The notes beneath the pieces were generated by a model. That model did not search any database, was not told the DNA's origin, and was given only the letters and a program-made list of their open reading frames with translations. The translations under genes were made by a program, and so were the position numbers. A stretch of DNA of 64,000 nt from NCBI GenBank assembly GCA_023512835.1, contig CM042090.1, positions 10,695,343-10,759,342 on the forward strand. Reading direction: 5' to 3'. This stretch comes from Taxillus chinensis (taxonomy: Eukaryota > Streptophyta > Magnoliopsida > Santalales > Loranthaceae). Positions 1 to 13,232 of this stretch are shown here, one piece after another. Position 1 is the first letter of the stretch; the number at the start of each line of letters is the position of its first letter.

Positions 1-118
1 CTCTTCTAGCAGGTTCTAGATTTGTAAGGCTATGAGAGTCTTATATATAGAATATAAATTTTATTAAATTGATAAGATTGCATTTCATTTCGCATGTGTG
101 TCATCCGTATCTATTCAC

Positions 119-285
119 TTCTAAAAAGATTGAATATACTTCTTACAATCGAGATGAAATTCAGAAAATAAAATTTGTCCTTGTAAAGTATATGCAAAAG
201 ATAAATAAGATGTTTTTTTATGTATGATCAACTAATACATAAAACACTCAATAATCAGCTAATACACAAAGTACTAAAAGTATCT
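119..285. repeat. Direct repeat, copy 1 of 2 (partner 622-785)
   Basis: Both copies share the blocks 'gaata-acttcttac-atc', 'gtaaagtatatgc-aaagataaa' and 'agctaata-acaaagtact' in the same order and orientation. Identity is imperfect, so the duplication is old. It could be degenerate LTRs or a local tandem duplication; no terminal TG..CA or target-site duplication was found. Confidence 0.55.
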
Positions 286-621
286 AGTTAGGAAATGTTT
301 ATTAAATGAAAAGGAGAGGAAAGATCGTATTTAATTGGAAATATCTAAATATTTTTTATTTTTACAATAATGCTCTCAAATCTTTCTCACCCCTTAAATT
401 CCCATACGAGGCGGATAAATAGTTTTAAATTCAAAACCTCACCATCCATATGTGCTTTTATCATCATACTAGCTCTGCAGAACACAATATTAAGCATCAA
501 ATGCAACACTTCTAAAGTATATCTTTGGTTCAAAGGTTCATATTAAATTTAATTGTAGGACTGATATAGTAATTACCACATTATTTTATTTTAATAGAAC
601 TATGTTAGGTCCTTTGAAAGT

Positions 622-785
622 TTAAAAAAGAGTGAATAGACTTCTTACGATCAATCTTTTATCAAAAGAGAGATTTAGAAAATAAAACTTGTAAAGTATA
701 TGCGAAAGATAAACAAGATATTTTTTTGATGTATAATCAGAGTTTAATGATAAGCTAATATACAAAGTACTCAATGATCAGAGAC
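622..785. repeat. Direct repeat, copy 2 of 2 (partner 119-285)
   Basis: Second copy of the repeat described at 119-285. The shared blocks are collinear, with small indels. About 340 bp separates the two copies. Confidence 0.55.
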
Positions 786-1974
786 ACAACTCATGTTCTT
801 GATTTTCAACTCAAGCTAAAACAATGAAAACTTTAATCTCTTGAACAACTCTCAATCACACAATGAACACCACTTAAACAATTTTATATCGTTTCACACT
901 CTTCTCGATTTATACATATAAGTTTACCAGTTAAAGCAATAAACATATCTATTAAACATAGAAGTAAATCTTGTCAAATCTTTTATTATTCTTGATCTTC
1001 AAGGCGGCTTAACAATGGTGCTAAGACGATTACATAATCATGACCTAGTGTTTCGGATCTCTTATTCGAATCTTCTCTTCGAAGGATTTTAACGAATGCA
1101 TTCTTATAAAGTCTTCTTTGAATGTCTTCAACAACTTTGTTGTCTCGGACAACTAGTGACTTCTTCGAATGTATTCATCGAATCTTATATCAAACATGTA
1201 TTCGTAATGAACTTTATCATTGAAGTCTTGAAGTTCTTCGGATATAATTTTGATTCTATTGGCATTGAGTCTTTTTTTCGAATCAATTCTATTGATGAAA
1301 AGTCTCGATGACCTTATATCTTGATCTCAATTTTTGTACAATTCTCTTTAGCATATTTGAATAAACTGTCAAAGTCTTGCACAATTTTTAGTCAACTAAC
1401 CCTTCGATTGATTGTATCATCAAATAACTTGTATGGTGATAATTTTGATTCAATAAGAGTATTGATATTTTCAATACTTAGCCAATTTATACATTAATAG
1501 CTATGAGAGTTTTAACTACACTATAATTTATCTTAATCAACTCAATAATTCAATAAATTATAGTTAAATAAAAGTATAATATAAACTATTAAAAATACAT
1601 TCAACATTTAGATTAAAAATATTATGCCATGCAATATTTGTGGCTCCTATGGTCCAGCAGCTTGTCGACTTATAGGTTTGAGTGTGACCAACCCAGCAAG
1701 GCTAAGGTGCTTCTCTCGGCCCGTCCCACTAGCATGGCCCAGCTACCACTGCAAATTTTACTGGGTGATACTCCTAATCCATCTCCAAAATCTAGGATAA
1801 GAACACTAACAACAAATATTTTACACAAATAGCATATATCCCTTTGCTATTTCTGCTTGTACGTCGTTGATACCCAGATACACTAGAATTATTTACGGAT
1901 GTTGTGTTTAGAGTTTCCATCTAGATTTTTTTTGTTGATATAATTGATCCTAGTGTGATTTTCTTCCCAAAATT

Positions 1975-2085
1975 TTAACTTAAGTGTATGTATATTTTGG
2001 TTCAAGTTGGAATCAATCATAGGTTTCTCTTTGAGTATTTAACTCAAGTGTATTCATGTTTTGTTCTAACTGGAGTGAATTACAG

Positions 2086-2100
<15 letters not shown>
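1975..2100 (+). repeat. 63-bp imperfect tandem duplication across an FNR 3' splice site
   Basis: Two ~63-bp units (about 1975-2037 and 2038-2100) share 'ttaact-aagtgtat', a T-rich tract and '-ag|gtttctct'. The second unit holds the acceptor used by the FNR exon starting at 2086. The first holds a look-alike acceptor (AG before gtttctctttgag), but using it would give an in-frame TGA almost at once. Only the downstream copy keeps the reading frame. Confidence 0.6.
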
Positions 2101-3759
<1,659 letters not shown>

Positions 3760-4566
3760 GGCATGTTTGCCTACTTGTATAAGAAATCTCTCTCTGCCCT
3801 TTTTGAAGGGCTGAATCCTGCTGTGATTCCTACTGAAACGGGTAGATAGGTAGAGAAAGTTCACTTTGTATTTTTTTTGTTTGCCTGAGAAATTCCGTTG
3901 TTGTGTTACGGAAAGCAATATATAGTACACGTAGAATGGAATAATCTATAGTGGAATTACCGAAAGCATCCCCTCTCTGAGCTGAAATCGGTCTTCCTTC
4001 ATTTCATTCGGGCTGGGAGCCTTATAAAGTTTGGTCTCTGGATCTGTGGTAAAGACTGTCCCAGTTTAATGCGCGCACACAAAGATGCACCAAGCCAAAA
4101 GTTGACAATAAAGAAAGGTAGATGATTGAGACTGAGAAATAAGATCCATTTACCCTTTTAATTAAAGCATAGGACAAGAATTTAATCATTTGGGTCTGAT
4201 TTTTCTAATAGGACAGATGAGAGCGCCTTCAAGCATGGATTTTATATAACAAATTTTCTTTTTGCAAAAAAAAAAAAAAAAAACGTTTATTCCACAATAG
4301 TGAACGCCTGAATTTTTATTTGCCGAAAAGGATGCATCGGATGAAAGAAGATATTCTCATTCCAATAAGTTAATGAACACAAAATTTTCAATTGAATCAA
4401 GTATCAAATACATATTTGTTCCGACTGATTGGCACACTCAACAGATGACTATAGCTATACTATGTACACAAAGAATTGCCATACTATACTATTTTGGACC
4501 CTTCCGTCCCAAGAGATCACAACACCGAAAGGAAATAAATAAATCTAATTATACATAAGCCTGAAA
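3760..4566. other. FNR 3' UTR and intergenic spacer
   Basis: It starts with the FNR 3' UTR; an AATAAA at ~4107 is a candidate poly(A) signal. An A18 tract lies at 4266-4283. The right part should contain the 3' end of the convergent minus-strand gene that stops at 4567. The small ORF at 4373-4558 is not supported by any family. Confidence 0.5.
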
Positions 4567-4656
4567 CTATGCCAATAGGCTCTGCATACGAAGTTTGCCC
4601 TCGGTAATCCCCATTGGAGCTTCAAGATTTATTCCCGCAGATGTCTCAAAGGTTTC

Positions 4657-4829
4657 TGTTGGGATGTTTGTCCCACATCGCTTAAGGACGAGAAAGTTAA
4701 GGCATATATAAGAAGAAAGAAGGCTTTAAATGTCACGACGCGTTTTAAAGCCGTGCGGCCGATGTGGCGAACCCAAAGCGACAAGATCGTGACACTTAAT
4801 CGGGCCTTTATCTATGCCCGATTCTAACA
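4657..4829 (+). repeat. TRIM left LTR
   Basis: Begins TGTTGGGATG and ends CTAACA. The left target copy gtttc is at 4652-4656 and a PBS-like sequence follows immediately. Confidence 0.8.
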
Positions 4830-5088
4830 AACCGATATCAAAGCCTGATTGTCCTGTTCTTATTTCTTATCCTCATTAATTGTTCCGTGATATTGAAAGT
4901 CTTCTCGACGTGGTGTGATCGAGCGGCGTGTTCCGTTGGTGCGGCAAGATCCCAAGGTTATGATGTCACTTTAATATCGAACCGGTTTGATCTCTCTACA
5001 AGGTGTGAATTGAGAGGGAGTTACAATAAAAAATCCTCGCTTTCGTAGGTGTGTCTCCAACCTACGGTATACGGTCGATGTGTGACAA

Positions 5089-5260
5089 AGGGGGATGTTT
5101 GTCCCACATCGCTAAGGACGAAAAGTTAAGGCATATATAAGAAGAAAGAAGGCTTTAAATGTCACGACGCGTTTTAAAGCCGTGCGGGCCGATGTGGCGA
5201 ATCCAAAACGGACAAGATCATGACACTTAATCGGGCCTTTATCTATGCCCGATTCTAACA
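5089..5260 (+). repeat. TRIM right LTR
   Basis: Direct repeat of 4657-4829. Its first few bases have diverged from TGTT. It ends CTAACA and is followed by the target copy gtttc at 5261-5265. Confidence 0.8.
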
Positions 5261-6300
5261 GTTTCTCCAATCCCATTTCGGTTCAGGCCAGATTGAAGGA
5301 TGGCTTTTTGGGTTTGAGGCTTTGAAATCTGCAAGCCTCCCACGCCAACCTGCAAAAATTTTAATTCTGCACATAAGGGTCATATAGTTCATAAAGATAA
5401 AGTACATCAAATTAAGGGCAAAGCTGATTAGAGTCATTACGTCACTAAAGAAAGATGCACCAAAGATAGAGTGAAACCATTTTATGATTCAATAAAATTC
5501 ACAATAGACTGCCACAAAGTAATATTCTTCTAGATTTACAAAAAGAACAAATACAGGAAAACAAAACACAGAATCTGACTAACAATGGATTAATCATGGT
5601 CATTGCTTCAAGTTTACAGTCACAACGTCTAAACTTTAAACAAGTTAAACCCATTTCAGGTTTATTGATGCTATTTAGCATCTTTAGGCCAAAGTAATGA
5701 AAGATGAAACTAGATTCTAAGAATAATGCTTTGATTTAGTTTCTAATCAAATGAGTTGTTCCAAACATAGAAAGAAGGTGAAGTAAGTAACAAAGTATTA
5801 CCCAATTCCATCGGATACTTGTGCATCTCTCCTCGGATTTGGCCTCGCCATTTGGAGTTTGCTTTACACTACTTTTTTGCTTCCACTAAAAAAGAAACCA
5901 TGGAAAGTTGCTCGCCAACACCTCTCTCGTTTATTTTGGTAGAACCACCAGCTTTGTGTCATCTCTTATTGGGAAGCTTGAAGAGCAAAAATAATCAATC
6001 TTTCAACTCCACAGGTTTCCCAAATGCAGAAATACATAAATTAATAAAAACTGGGGATGAGCATATATTTGGATCATAGAAGGACACAGGGCAGAGGAGG
6101 AGTTAGAACGGAGCGGGAGGCCGGAACGCCGGCGACGGCGGCGTCAGCGGGACGCGACTGGCGCGACGATTTTGGTTCTTCTTCAGGGGGGTTTGTGGAT
6201 TCGGGGAGGGTAGAACGTGATCTGCGGAGGAGAGGGGGGGATGGCTGAGACTGAGAGGAGAGAGATAAGGTTGAGAGTGGTTAAGTGGAACGGACACATG

Positions 6301-6648
6301 TCCACGTCCAAACCGGTTGGAGGTTATCTTTCATTGTATTTATATTCACGCCTCGGCTGATTGTTTTTTGTTTTTGTTTTTTGTTTTTTGCCATAAATGC
6401 TCTGTCCAAACAAAACCATTAAAAAAATCAAACAAAACCAGAAAAACAAAAAATAAGGCATTTTTTTTTTTTGGTTAAACCAAAGAAAACATTAAAAAGA
6501 AGGTTGGATCTCGTCTATGGTCTCTCTCTTCTTCACGTCTCTCTCTCTCTCTCTCTTTATATATATATATACACGCGCGCGCGCGGGCACACGCACTGTT
6601 CGGATCTCGTCTTCAATCTCAGGCACCTCGCGAGAGCTCGATATCTTC
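6301..6648. promoter_or_regulatory. Short head-to-head intergenic region with compound microsatellite
   Basis: Fewer than 350 bp separate the probable 5' end of the minus-strand gene from the cold-shock gene's ATG, so this is a candidate bidirectional promoter. It holds T- and A-rich tracts (6361-6480) and, from ~6538 to 6586, a (CT)n-(TA)n-(CG)n compound repeat. The TATATATA part (6559-6571) lies ~80 bp upstream of the ATG at 6649 and may act as the TATA box with a short leader. The assignment is inference from position. Confidence 0.45.
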
Positions 6649-7320
6649 ATGGCGCAGGAGAAGTGTACGGGCGTCGTCAACTGGTTCAGCAACCAGAAGG
6701 GGTTCGGTTTTATCAAGCCCAGTGACGGCGGCGAGGACCTCTTCGTACACCAGACCTCCATCGTCTCCGACGGCTTCCGCAGCCTCGGCGAGGGCGACGC
6801 CGTCGAGTTCGACATCGTCCTCGGCGACGACGGCCGCTCCAAGGCCGTCGATGTCGCCCTACTCGACAGATCCGCCGGAGGTGGTCGGAGGGACAGTTAT
6901 TCCAGAGGCTCCCGATCCGCCGTCGGCGGCGGAGGATTCGGTGGGGGATGGAGAAGCGGCGGCGGTGGAGGAGGAGATCGGGGTGGATATGGTAGGAACG
7001 GGGGCGGGGCATGCTATAACTGTGGCCAGCCCGGTCACATGGCCAGGGAGTGTACACGTGGAGGCGGCGGCGGGGGTTCCGGTTGTTATAACTGCGGCGA
7101 TGTAGGCCATATAGCGAGGGATTGTACGGCGTCCGCCGGCGGCGGTGGGGGGGCTTGTTTTAGCTGTGGCCAGGTCGGTCACATGGCTAGGGAGTGCCCT
7201 CAGGCCGGAGGCGGCGGCGGTTCTTATGGAAGATTTGGCTCCGGTGGAGGATCAAGAGGAGGATGCTACAACTGTGGGGGGCAGGGACACATTGCCAGAG
7301 AATGTCCTAACAACGTTTGA
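6649..7320 (+). CDS. CSP: Cold-shock domain protein with four CCHC zinc knuckles (glycine-rich)
   Basis: A 223-residue nucleic-acid-binding protein. The cold-shock domain spans about residues 5-73, with RNP1 (KGFGFI, 17-22) and RNP2 (DLFVHQ, 30-35). A glycine/arginine-rich linker follows, then four CX2CX4HX4C knuckles at 122-135, 146-159, 170-183 and 206-219 ([14 protein letters not shown] type). Plant members act as RNA chaperones that melt structured RNA, often induced by cold and linked to freezing tolerance and flowering; that role is family knowledge. The frame is open 44 codons further upstream, but the ATG at 6649 is chosen because the conserved MAQEKCTG start lies there and the upstream part only translates the CT/TA microsatellite. 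There is no intron. GC content is high, rich in GGC/GGT glycine codons. The number of knuckles varies among plant paralogues. Confidence 0.95.
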   Translation: MAQEKCTGVVNWFSNQKGFGFIKPSDGGEDLFVHQTSIVSDGFRSLGEGDAVEFDIVLGDDGRSKAVDVALLDRSAGGGRRDSYSRGSRSAVGGGGFGGGWRSGGGGGGDRGGYGRNGGGACYNCGQPGHMARECTRGGGGGGSGCYNCGDVGHIARDCTASAGGGGGACFSCGQVGHMARECPQAGGGGGSYGRFGSGGGSRGGCYNCGGQGHIARECPNNV

Positions 7321-7969
7321 AGAATCAAAAAAGAGAAATAATAGTAAATATTTTCTGCTATTGTCTTATGATTATTTTTTGGCTTGTCTTTTGATATGGT
7401 TTTTTTTTCCTTAATTTATTCGTCGTACTTCTTTCGGGCGCCCATACATAGCTTTCAAGCTGTTCTGCTTCGTTATGTGATTCACTGTTTTAAGATGGTT
7501 GCTCCCGATTCATACTTCGATATATGTTGCTTCGGTTTATCCATTTGCTTTCTATGTCTTGGTGCCTTGATTTGGTTACTGGTGGTGACTGTGTCTGGGT
7601 TTATACTTGATATGAATGAAAGTTGTTCTGGGATTCGTGAATGAGATCTTATCATATGATGCTATTTCTTCTTTCATTACCGTTATGATTGAGTGATGTC
7701 TCTTGTAATGGGTTAATGCTTATCCCATTCATTACTATTGAAAACATTACATTAAATTAGACAGTTCTCTAAATAAATTAATTCAATTCCGGAACTTCTT
7801 AATATGTAACATTAAGGCGCTTATAACATTGTTATAGTTCTGTCCATGATATTTATCCTCAAATTGAAGAAATTTATTTCTCAATTTTACTTTATACGGA
7901 CACATCTCTAGAGGGAATAACAGATATGTTTCATAGGCAGCATGTTGACTAGCAGCATACTCACCAACC

Positions 7970-7971
<2 letters not shown>

Positions 7972-8033
<62 letters not shown>
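7972..8033. repeat. Compound microsatellite (TA)n(GA)n
   Basis: About 16 TA units run directly into about 14 GA units. The same TA-then-GA arrangement recurs at 13236-13312 and, shorter, at 60517-60543. Confidence 0.9.
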
Positions 8034-8036
<3 letters not shown>

Positions 8037-10397
8037 ACTTCAAACTAGTATTTGCAGATTTATAATTCTTGGTTTACTTTCCAAATGCACGTTTTTTATT
8101 TTAATTAATTCACTTTTGTGAGGCTTTATGCATTTTTTTTCACATTCCTTATAGGTAATGCAAATTCAGTATCGTTGTTGTACATTTCTTACGTAGGTTT
8201 CATAATTTACTCGATGAAGATTCGCTTGTTTTGGTCATCTTACTTCTTGATTACTCAACTTTTGGGAGATGTTCATTTTTTCTACTTCTTTTCCATCTGA
8301 AGGCTGAATTGGATAGCCTTTTAACACAGCTTTTTTTTTAATAATGAGTTTCTAAACAATGTGTGGTACCAGTGATAATTTTGAAGAAAATATCACTGTT
8401 ATCTGTTCTTCAAAAAACTGCATATCTTCTGAATATAAAAGCCTATTTTAATTAGTTTGTAGACAGCGTTATGTTAGTGTTATGTCACATGACAACTCAT
8501 ATTTGTTTACTCTGCATAATAAACTTTAGATGTTGCTGGATGCAATTATTTCTGAATAGGTTGTGTTATATATGTTCCCCTCAATGAAACAATGAGGCTG
8601 AATCTAGAATGTTTGGGCCTCCATTTCACACCCTCCTGGATGGTGTACTGATGAAGCAAGGGGAAATTATGAGCTTTTCTACTTTTCCATCCCATTCTTT
8701 CCATCCCATTTTACTTGTCCCTGCTGCCATTTTTATCTGTCCCAAATTTTGCTGTTCTCCTTCCATTCTTTATTATTTGCATTGGTTACCTTACCACTTA
8801 GTGCTTGTTAAGTATGTACGAATCAATGTAATATATTACGTCGGAATCAATTTGATGGGATTGAAATGATTAAAAAGTTGAAATTGATGAGAATGTAAAT
8901 TAAATTTTAGTATTACTTTGGGTATATTTCTATTATCAAATAATTTATAAAATTTGATAAAAAATTAAAATAAAACAAAACCTACGCTCCCCTCTCTCGG
9001 CTGGGCTATGCCGGCATTGCACCACCACCCTTAACTCACCAATATATCCATCCTCCATCGTCAGATCCCACCAAACCACCCCTTTTCTTGCTCCAGTTTG
9101 TTGCCTCATCCGCCCAATCAACCCATCGTTAGGCTGCAACTCTAAATATAAATTGAGGAAAAGGGGTTTTGATCAAGCATTCCACTTAGGATGGATTTTG
9201 TGGTAGGACGCGAACACGACACCTAACCCTGTTGTCCATTCGTACAGCGGTTCCCCATCTCCCACTGGTGGTGACAACAGGTGGTGGCGACAGATTTGTG
9301 TTGACGATGACTGGATCTTTGAAAATGACTGTTGGACTTATGGCAGCGATCAACATGATGGCGGCAATGATGCTGATGATGGCGGCAGCGACTCACGGCT
9401 GGGCTGGGATACAAGGTTTTTTTTTTTTCCTTTTTTCCGTTTTTAGGACTAAATGTGGAATGCATTATCATTTACGTTACATGGCATGAATGAAAATTGA
9501 CTTATTTCATAGGATTGGGATTTTGAGCCTTTTAGACATAGGAATGAAAATGAATAGGATAATATTTCATTGCATTGTATTCTCATGCATTAAACAAGCC
9601 ATTAGAACTTTAGTTATCTAAACTTATGCTGGAAAAATATCACATGAGATGAGAAGTAAATGTTCTAATTATTAAAGCATTGATGACTGGTTGAGTAAAT
9701 AAAAAAACGAGGTAGTAAAAATAATGAAGTAGAAAGAAAGGAAAAGAGATCAAAGCCACTATGAGACGCTTTGATGCTTGGCAGCTATGAATTGGAGTGT
9801 ATTCTAGTAACTGCTTACCATGGCTTCTTTGTGGTTTTTGCATCATTTTGAATTTTCATAATTTTTGCATCATCCCAAGACCGAGCGTATTATAGGATCT
9901 TGTGTACTTCCCCAACAATGATGATATAGTTGAAAAGCATATCAATTACTTCATGATAGGTTGCATAATGTTTGATAACCTCTCAAATAACTTCATTATA
10001 GTAGAGAAGTTAGAAGGCTAGAATATCCTAGCTTAAAGAAAGTCAAGGATTGAATCGGTTTTTTTTTTTTTTTGGTACAGCGAAAGGACATCATTTTATT
10101 CCTACTATGGGGAGTAGTAAATGTGTCACACGCTTGATTTGCTCTCATTCAATTGTCACCCTTCATTTTTATGCTTCCAACCAAAGAACCTCCCAAACAC
10201 CTTATTATCAACACGGGGTCTTTTTTTTTTTTTTAAATTATAGTTATGAGAATGGAAACATTGATCTAGTCAAGGTATCAAGTGGTTGGGTGTTAGCTTT
10301 TGAATTGATTATATAATTAATAATTATATATATATATTAGTAAGAAAAAGATATTTTAAGCTAATGCATTAAAAATATTTGTCTAATAGAAAATTAT

Positions 10398-10510
10398 TAT
10401 GCGCAATCTGCTCCTGGCATTGCCGTAAAATCGTGATCAATGTAATTTGTTTATAATTATATTTTTTTTCTTTTTTTTTCCTTCAATGATTTGATATGTT
10501 GGTTGTATCA
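10398..10510. repeat. Dispersed repeat, copy 1 (partner 46925-47025)
   Basis: Both copies contain 'ggc-tg-cat--ccgtaaaatcgtgat' (copy 2 reads cataaaatcgtgat), a long T/C-rich tract and 'caat-atttgatatg-tg' in the same order. Probably two diverged copies of a short non-coding transposon; the borders are not defined. Confidence 0.5.
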
Positions 10511-12731
10511 TTATTTTTTTTAATATAATATTTTTTTAAAATATATATTTCTAATATGAATTCTTAATAAATTAAAAAATTTAGTGATATAAATTCATAA
10601 TAAATAGAAATTAAATTGAATTGCAAAACTATTAATATTAATCGTTAATGAAAATTTTAAAAAAATAAAAAATATATTATAAAATTAGTTAGTATGTCAT
10701 TTAAAAAGTTTTTAGTTCTATTAAATTCGGCATGAATCTTAGTTTTCCTTAGTTTTTATAGACTGGAACATAGGTAGGCTAAGGGACAAATCGAGGCGTC
10801 AAGAGCAAGTTTTTTTTACCTGGCACTTATAGCAAAAGCCGCGTGCCTATGGAAGCGCAAGCACCAATGTAACTGGGTACTAGCAAGTTCAAATGCTAGT
10901 TCTCTCTAGAGTGGATTCTAATAAATATCCTCCAAATGTACCATTGAAGACTATATCAACAACATTATGAGAAATCAATTTAACTCAAATACTAAAACCC
11001 AAATCCATGTTATCAAATTTGTACCTTGGCACAATTTTGCAATTATTATCATAGCAAGGTATCTCTTATCCCATCAATGATGTATTAAAATAAGGGAGAG
11101 CTACAAAAATTCCTTGAGAGTCTATAACAAGATAGTAGGTACTTGATCCCATGAAAAGAAGTAGTTTGTATGTGGAGTGACTGATGCATCTTAGTGGCTC
11201 ACTTTGAACATGTTTTGAGTTATAACAAAGGACAAGGTTGTTGAAAATTGTCACAAGTAGGAGGAATAAAGAAAAATTAGTACAGAATAAGGTGAAACAC
11301 AAAGTTCTAATGTCATGATTTATTTTAGAGTCATGTGAGCCAATGTGATATGTCTATAATGAATAATATTATAACATATGAAAGTAAGTTTGCACTTTGG
11401 CTTAATCCTACAATATGAGAGGAAAAGAAATATGAAAGTGGTACTCTTGTGGTAACATAAAGAGAGATTTTTATTTTTGCAAAAGAGAATGTCTATTAAG
11501 GGGTGGAGATTAAATAAAAGAAACATCAAGTATGGTACACTTGTGGTAACATAAAGAGAGAACAATCCTTTGGGCATATGATAATGTCCTTCTCATTGTT
11601 GGTATATGGAAATATTGGAGCGTAGGAAGAAAGTATTATTTCAATGCTAGTTCATTATCTTGGACAATCAAAATCATGGTTTGCCAATGGAGGAGTTAAT
11701 TCAAACCATTTTTCTTTGTAAAATGTATTATACCTATCACAATTAAGGCATAATTGGAAAAGGAAGGTATTATAAATGAGTAATGGTATATACGGGTTTA
11801 TTGCGCAAGTCTTATATATTACCAGCTGATGTGGTAACACTTGATTGAAATTTGTGCCATATTAGTGGTATGTCATTCAAGCATATGTCATCACATCAGT
11901 CAATAGTGCATGATAGGATTGGAGGAAGACTTTTTCATTATAAATATTTGTTTGATATTTAAGTCAATGTGTTATGCAATATATATTATGTTCATTCTCT
12001 TCCCTTTCTCATTAGTTATAAGATGCGGGGGTGTCAACATGACCATATGCTTTCGATCTCTTCTAATTCAAAAGATATGTAGTTGGATTGACTATATATA
12101 TGAAATCCAACATTAGTATCCCAATCATGGCTTAATTTCAATTCAATCCATGATTAACATTAGTACATGAGGGATAATTTTCCTAATTTGAGAGGGTTTA
12201 GCATTGATGTAGTATTTTAGGGTAAAACTCATCTTCTTTTAAATCTAGTTATAAACTTAAATTTACCGAAACGAATTTTTTTCTATGATATCTTTAAAAT
12301 CTTTGTAGTTTTTATTTTTATTGTGTTCTTAGTGGATTGCAAAAGGGATTGCATTCGGATAGCTGACAAGGGGAATTTTCTCTCTCACTTTTGTAATATA
12401 GACTTTTATATTTATATTTTAATAAAAAAGTATGATTCTACCAAGTTTATAATGTAATCACTCTTCCTATAGATTGAGTGACTCGATCCTAATTATTGTC
12501 TTATCGTAATCATTACTAATCTCTTGTTGTTCACATAATAACGCATTAAAACCTTACAAAACAAAACACTAAATTAGTTTTTAAATTACTTAAATTTTCT
12601 TCAAAAACAATCTCATAAGCTCATAATTTAAATCACTTAATTTAACTTTTTTCCAGAATTGAACTAGCTCATGAGACATAAAATTAGTAGTAAAATCAAC
12701 CATAGAAAATTATGAGTTAAATTTTTTTTTT

Positions 12732-13050
12732 TTTTTTGCCTTAGAGTATTAGTAGTAAATTTTCACAACTGAGTATTATATTTAACTTTTTATAAAATTT
12801 ATATAGTATTTCTTAATGTATTAAAAAATATTATTTACTCTCTATAACTATTAAATTATATATAAAAAATCTCCAATATCTCACATTTACGTTTCTCATA
12901 ATTTCACTTTTATTAAATTATAAAAATATTATTAAATAAAAACATATAAAATATTATTTTAATAATATATAGAGTGATTAAGAAAATCTATTATGGTATA
13001 TATATTTATATAGAGAAGCAAAATACGAGTTTAAATATGTAAATTTAAAA
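12732..13050. repeat. MITE-like dispersed repeat, copy 1 (partner 39815-40175)
   Basis: About 300 bp collinear with 39815-40175. Shared blocks include 'agtagta', 'tatatttaacttttt', 'tatagtattt-taatgtatt', 'attaaattatatataaaa', 'taataatata-agagtga' and 'aatctattatg'. It is non-coding and AT-rich. The left end resembles TTAGAG or TAAGAG; terminal inverted repeats are not clear. Confidence 0.55.
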
Positions 13051-13232
13051 AAAAAATTAAAAATCTATTGTGACTACCCTTATCAAGGTTAAACCAACTC
13101 ATAAGACATTGATCATGTGGTAAAAACAAATCATATAAAGGATTAGGAATAACTTGAAAATAAATTTTAAAATAACTTAATATTGACTTGCCTTCGGGAA
13201 ATTTCAACACTTAAACGAATTTCTTTAAACTC

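Larger units (their letters stand above)
1..2085. other. Upstream FNR flank or intron, AT-rich, no gene recognised
   Basis: No exon of the adjoining ferredoxin-NADP reductase gene is recognisable here, although the transit peptide and FAD domain must be encoded upstream of 2086. The stretch is AT-rich. It holds an imperfect ~160-bp direct repeat (119-285 and 622-785) and short chance ORFs (for example 1096-1311 and 1629-1832) that match no family I know. It may be one long intron swollen by old transposon sequence, or the left part of the gene may be missing altogether; the window cannot decide. Confidence 0.5.
4657..5260. mobile_element. TRIM (terminal-repeat retrotransposon in miniature), 604 bp
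   Basis: Two ~173-bp direct repeats (4657-4829 and about 5089-5260) flank ~260 bp with no coding capacity. The element runs from TGTTGGGATG to ..TCTAACA and is flanked by the 5-bp duplication gtttc (4652-4656 and 5261-5265). A primer-binding-site-like stretch (gatatcaaagcc, close to the initiator-tRNA-Met complement) follows the left LTR, and a purine tract (acaaaggggga) precedes the right LTR, so the element reads left to right. The LTRs carry the gtcccacatcgc and tttaaagccgtgcgg motifs common in angiosperm TRIMs. They differ by several substitutions and single-base indels, so the insertion is not very recent. It sits in an exon of the minus-strand gene. Confidence 0.85.
4567..6300 (-). pseudogene. 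Unidentified spliced gene, terminal exon interrupted by a TRIM
   Basis: I do not recognise the family. On the minus strand an 84-bp exon (5885-5802, exactly 28 codons, acceptor ttttttag, donor gtaatac) joins in phase 0 to an exon starting at 5349 (acceptor tttgcag). The joined frame (WKQKSSVKQTPNGEAKSEER, then VGVGGLQISKPQTQKAILQ) is open up to a TRIM inserted at 5260/4657. If the TRIM and one 5-bp target copy are ignored, it continues (FETSAGINLEAPMGITEGK) to a TAG at 4567-4569. With the TRIM in place, the frame stops after a few TRIM-encoded codons. A pyrimidine-rich leader and GC-rich first exon probably lie at 6090-6300, but I see no certain start codon. In an alternative frame the second exon reads GWRGRLADFKASNPKSHPS and the TRIM supplies TGT TAG exactly where host CTT TGA would have stood. 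The exon model is inference. Confidence 0.4.

Noticed and set aside
6713..7182. Arg-rich and Ala/Ser-rich ORFs overlapping the CSP gene in other frames and on the minus strand
   Set aside because: Shadows of the Gly-rich coding sequence; only the CSP frame shows conserved domains.
9223..9489. Opposed His/Met-rich ORFs around 9.2-9.5 kb
   Set aside because: Short, low complexity, no homology I recognise and no linked exons.
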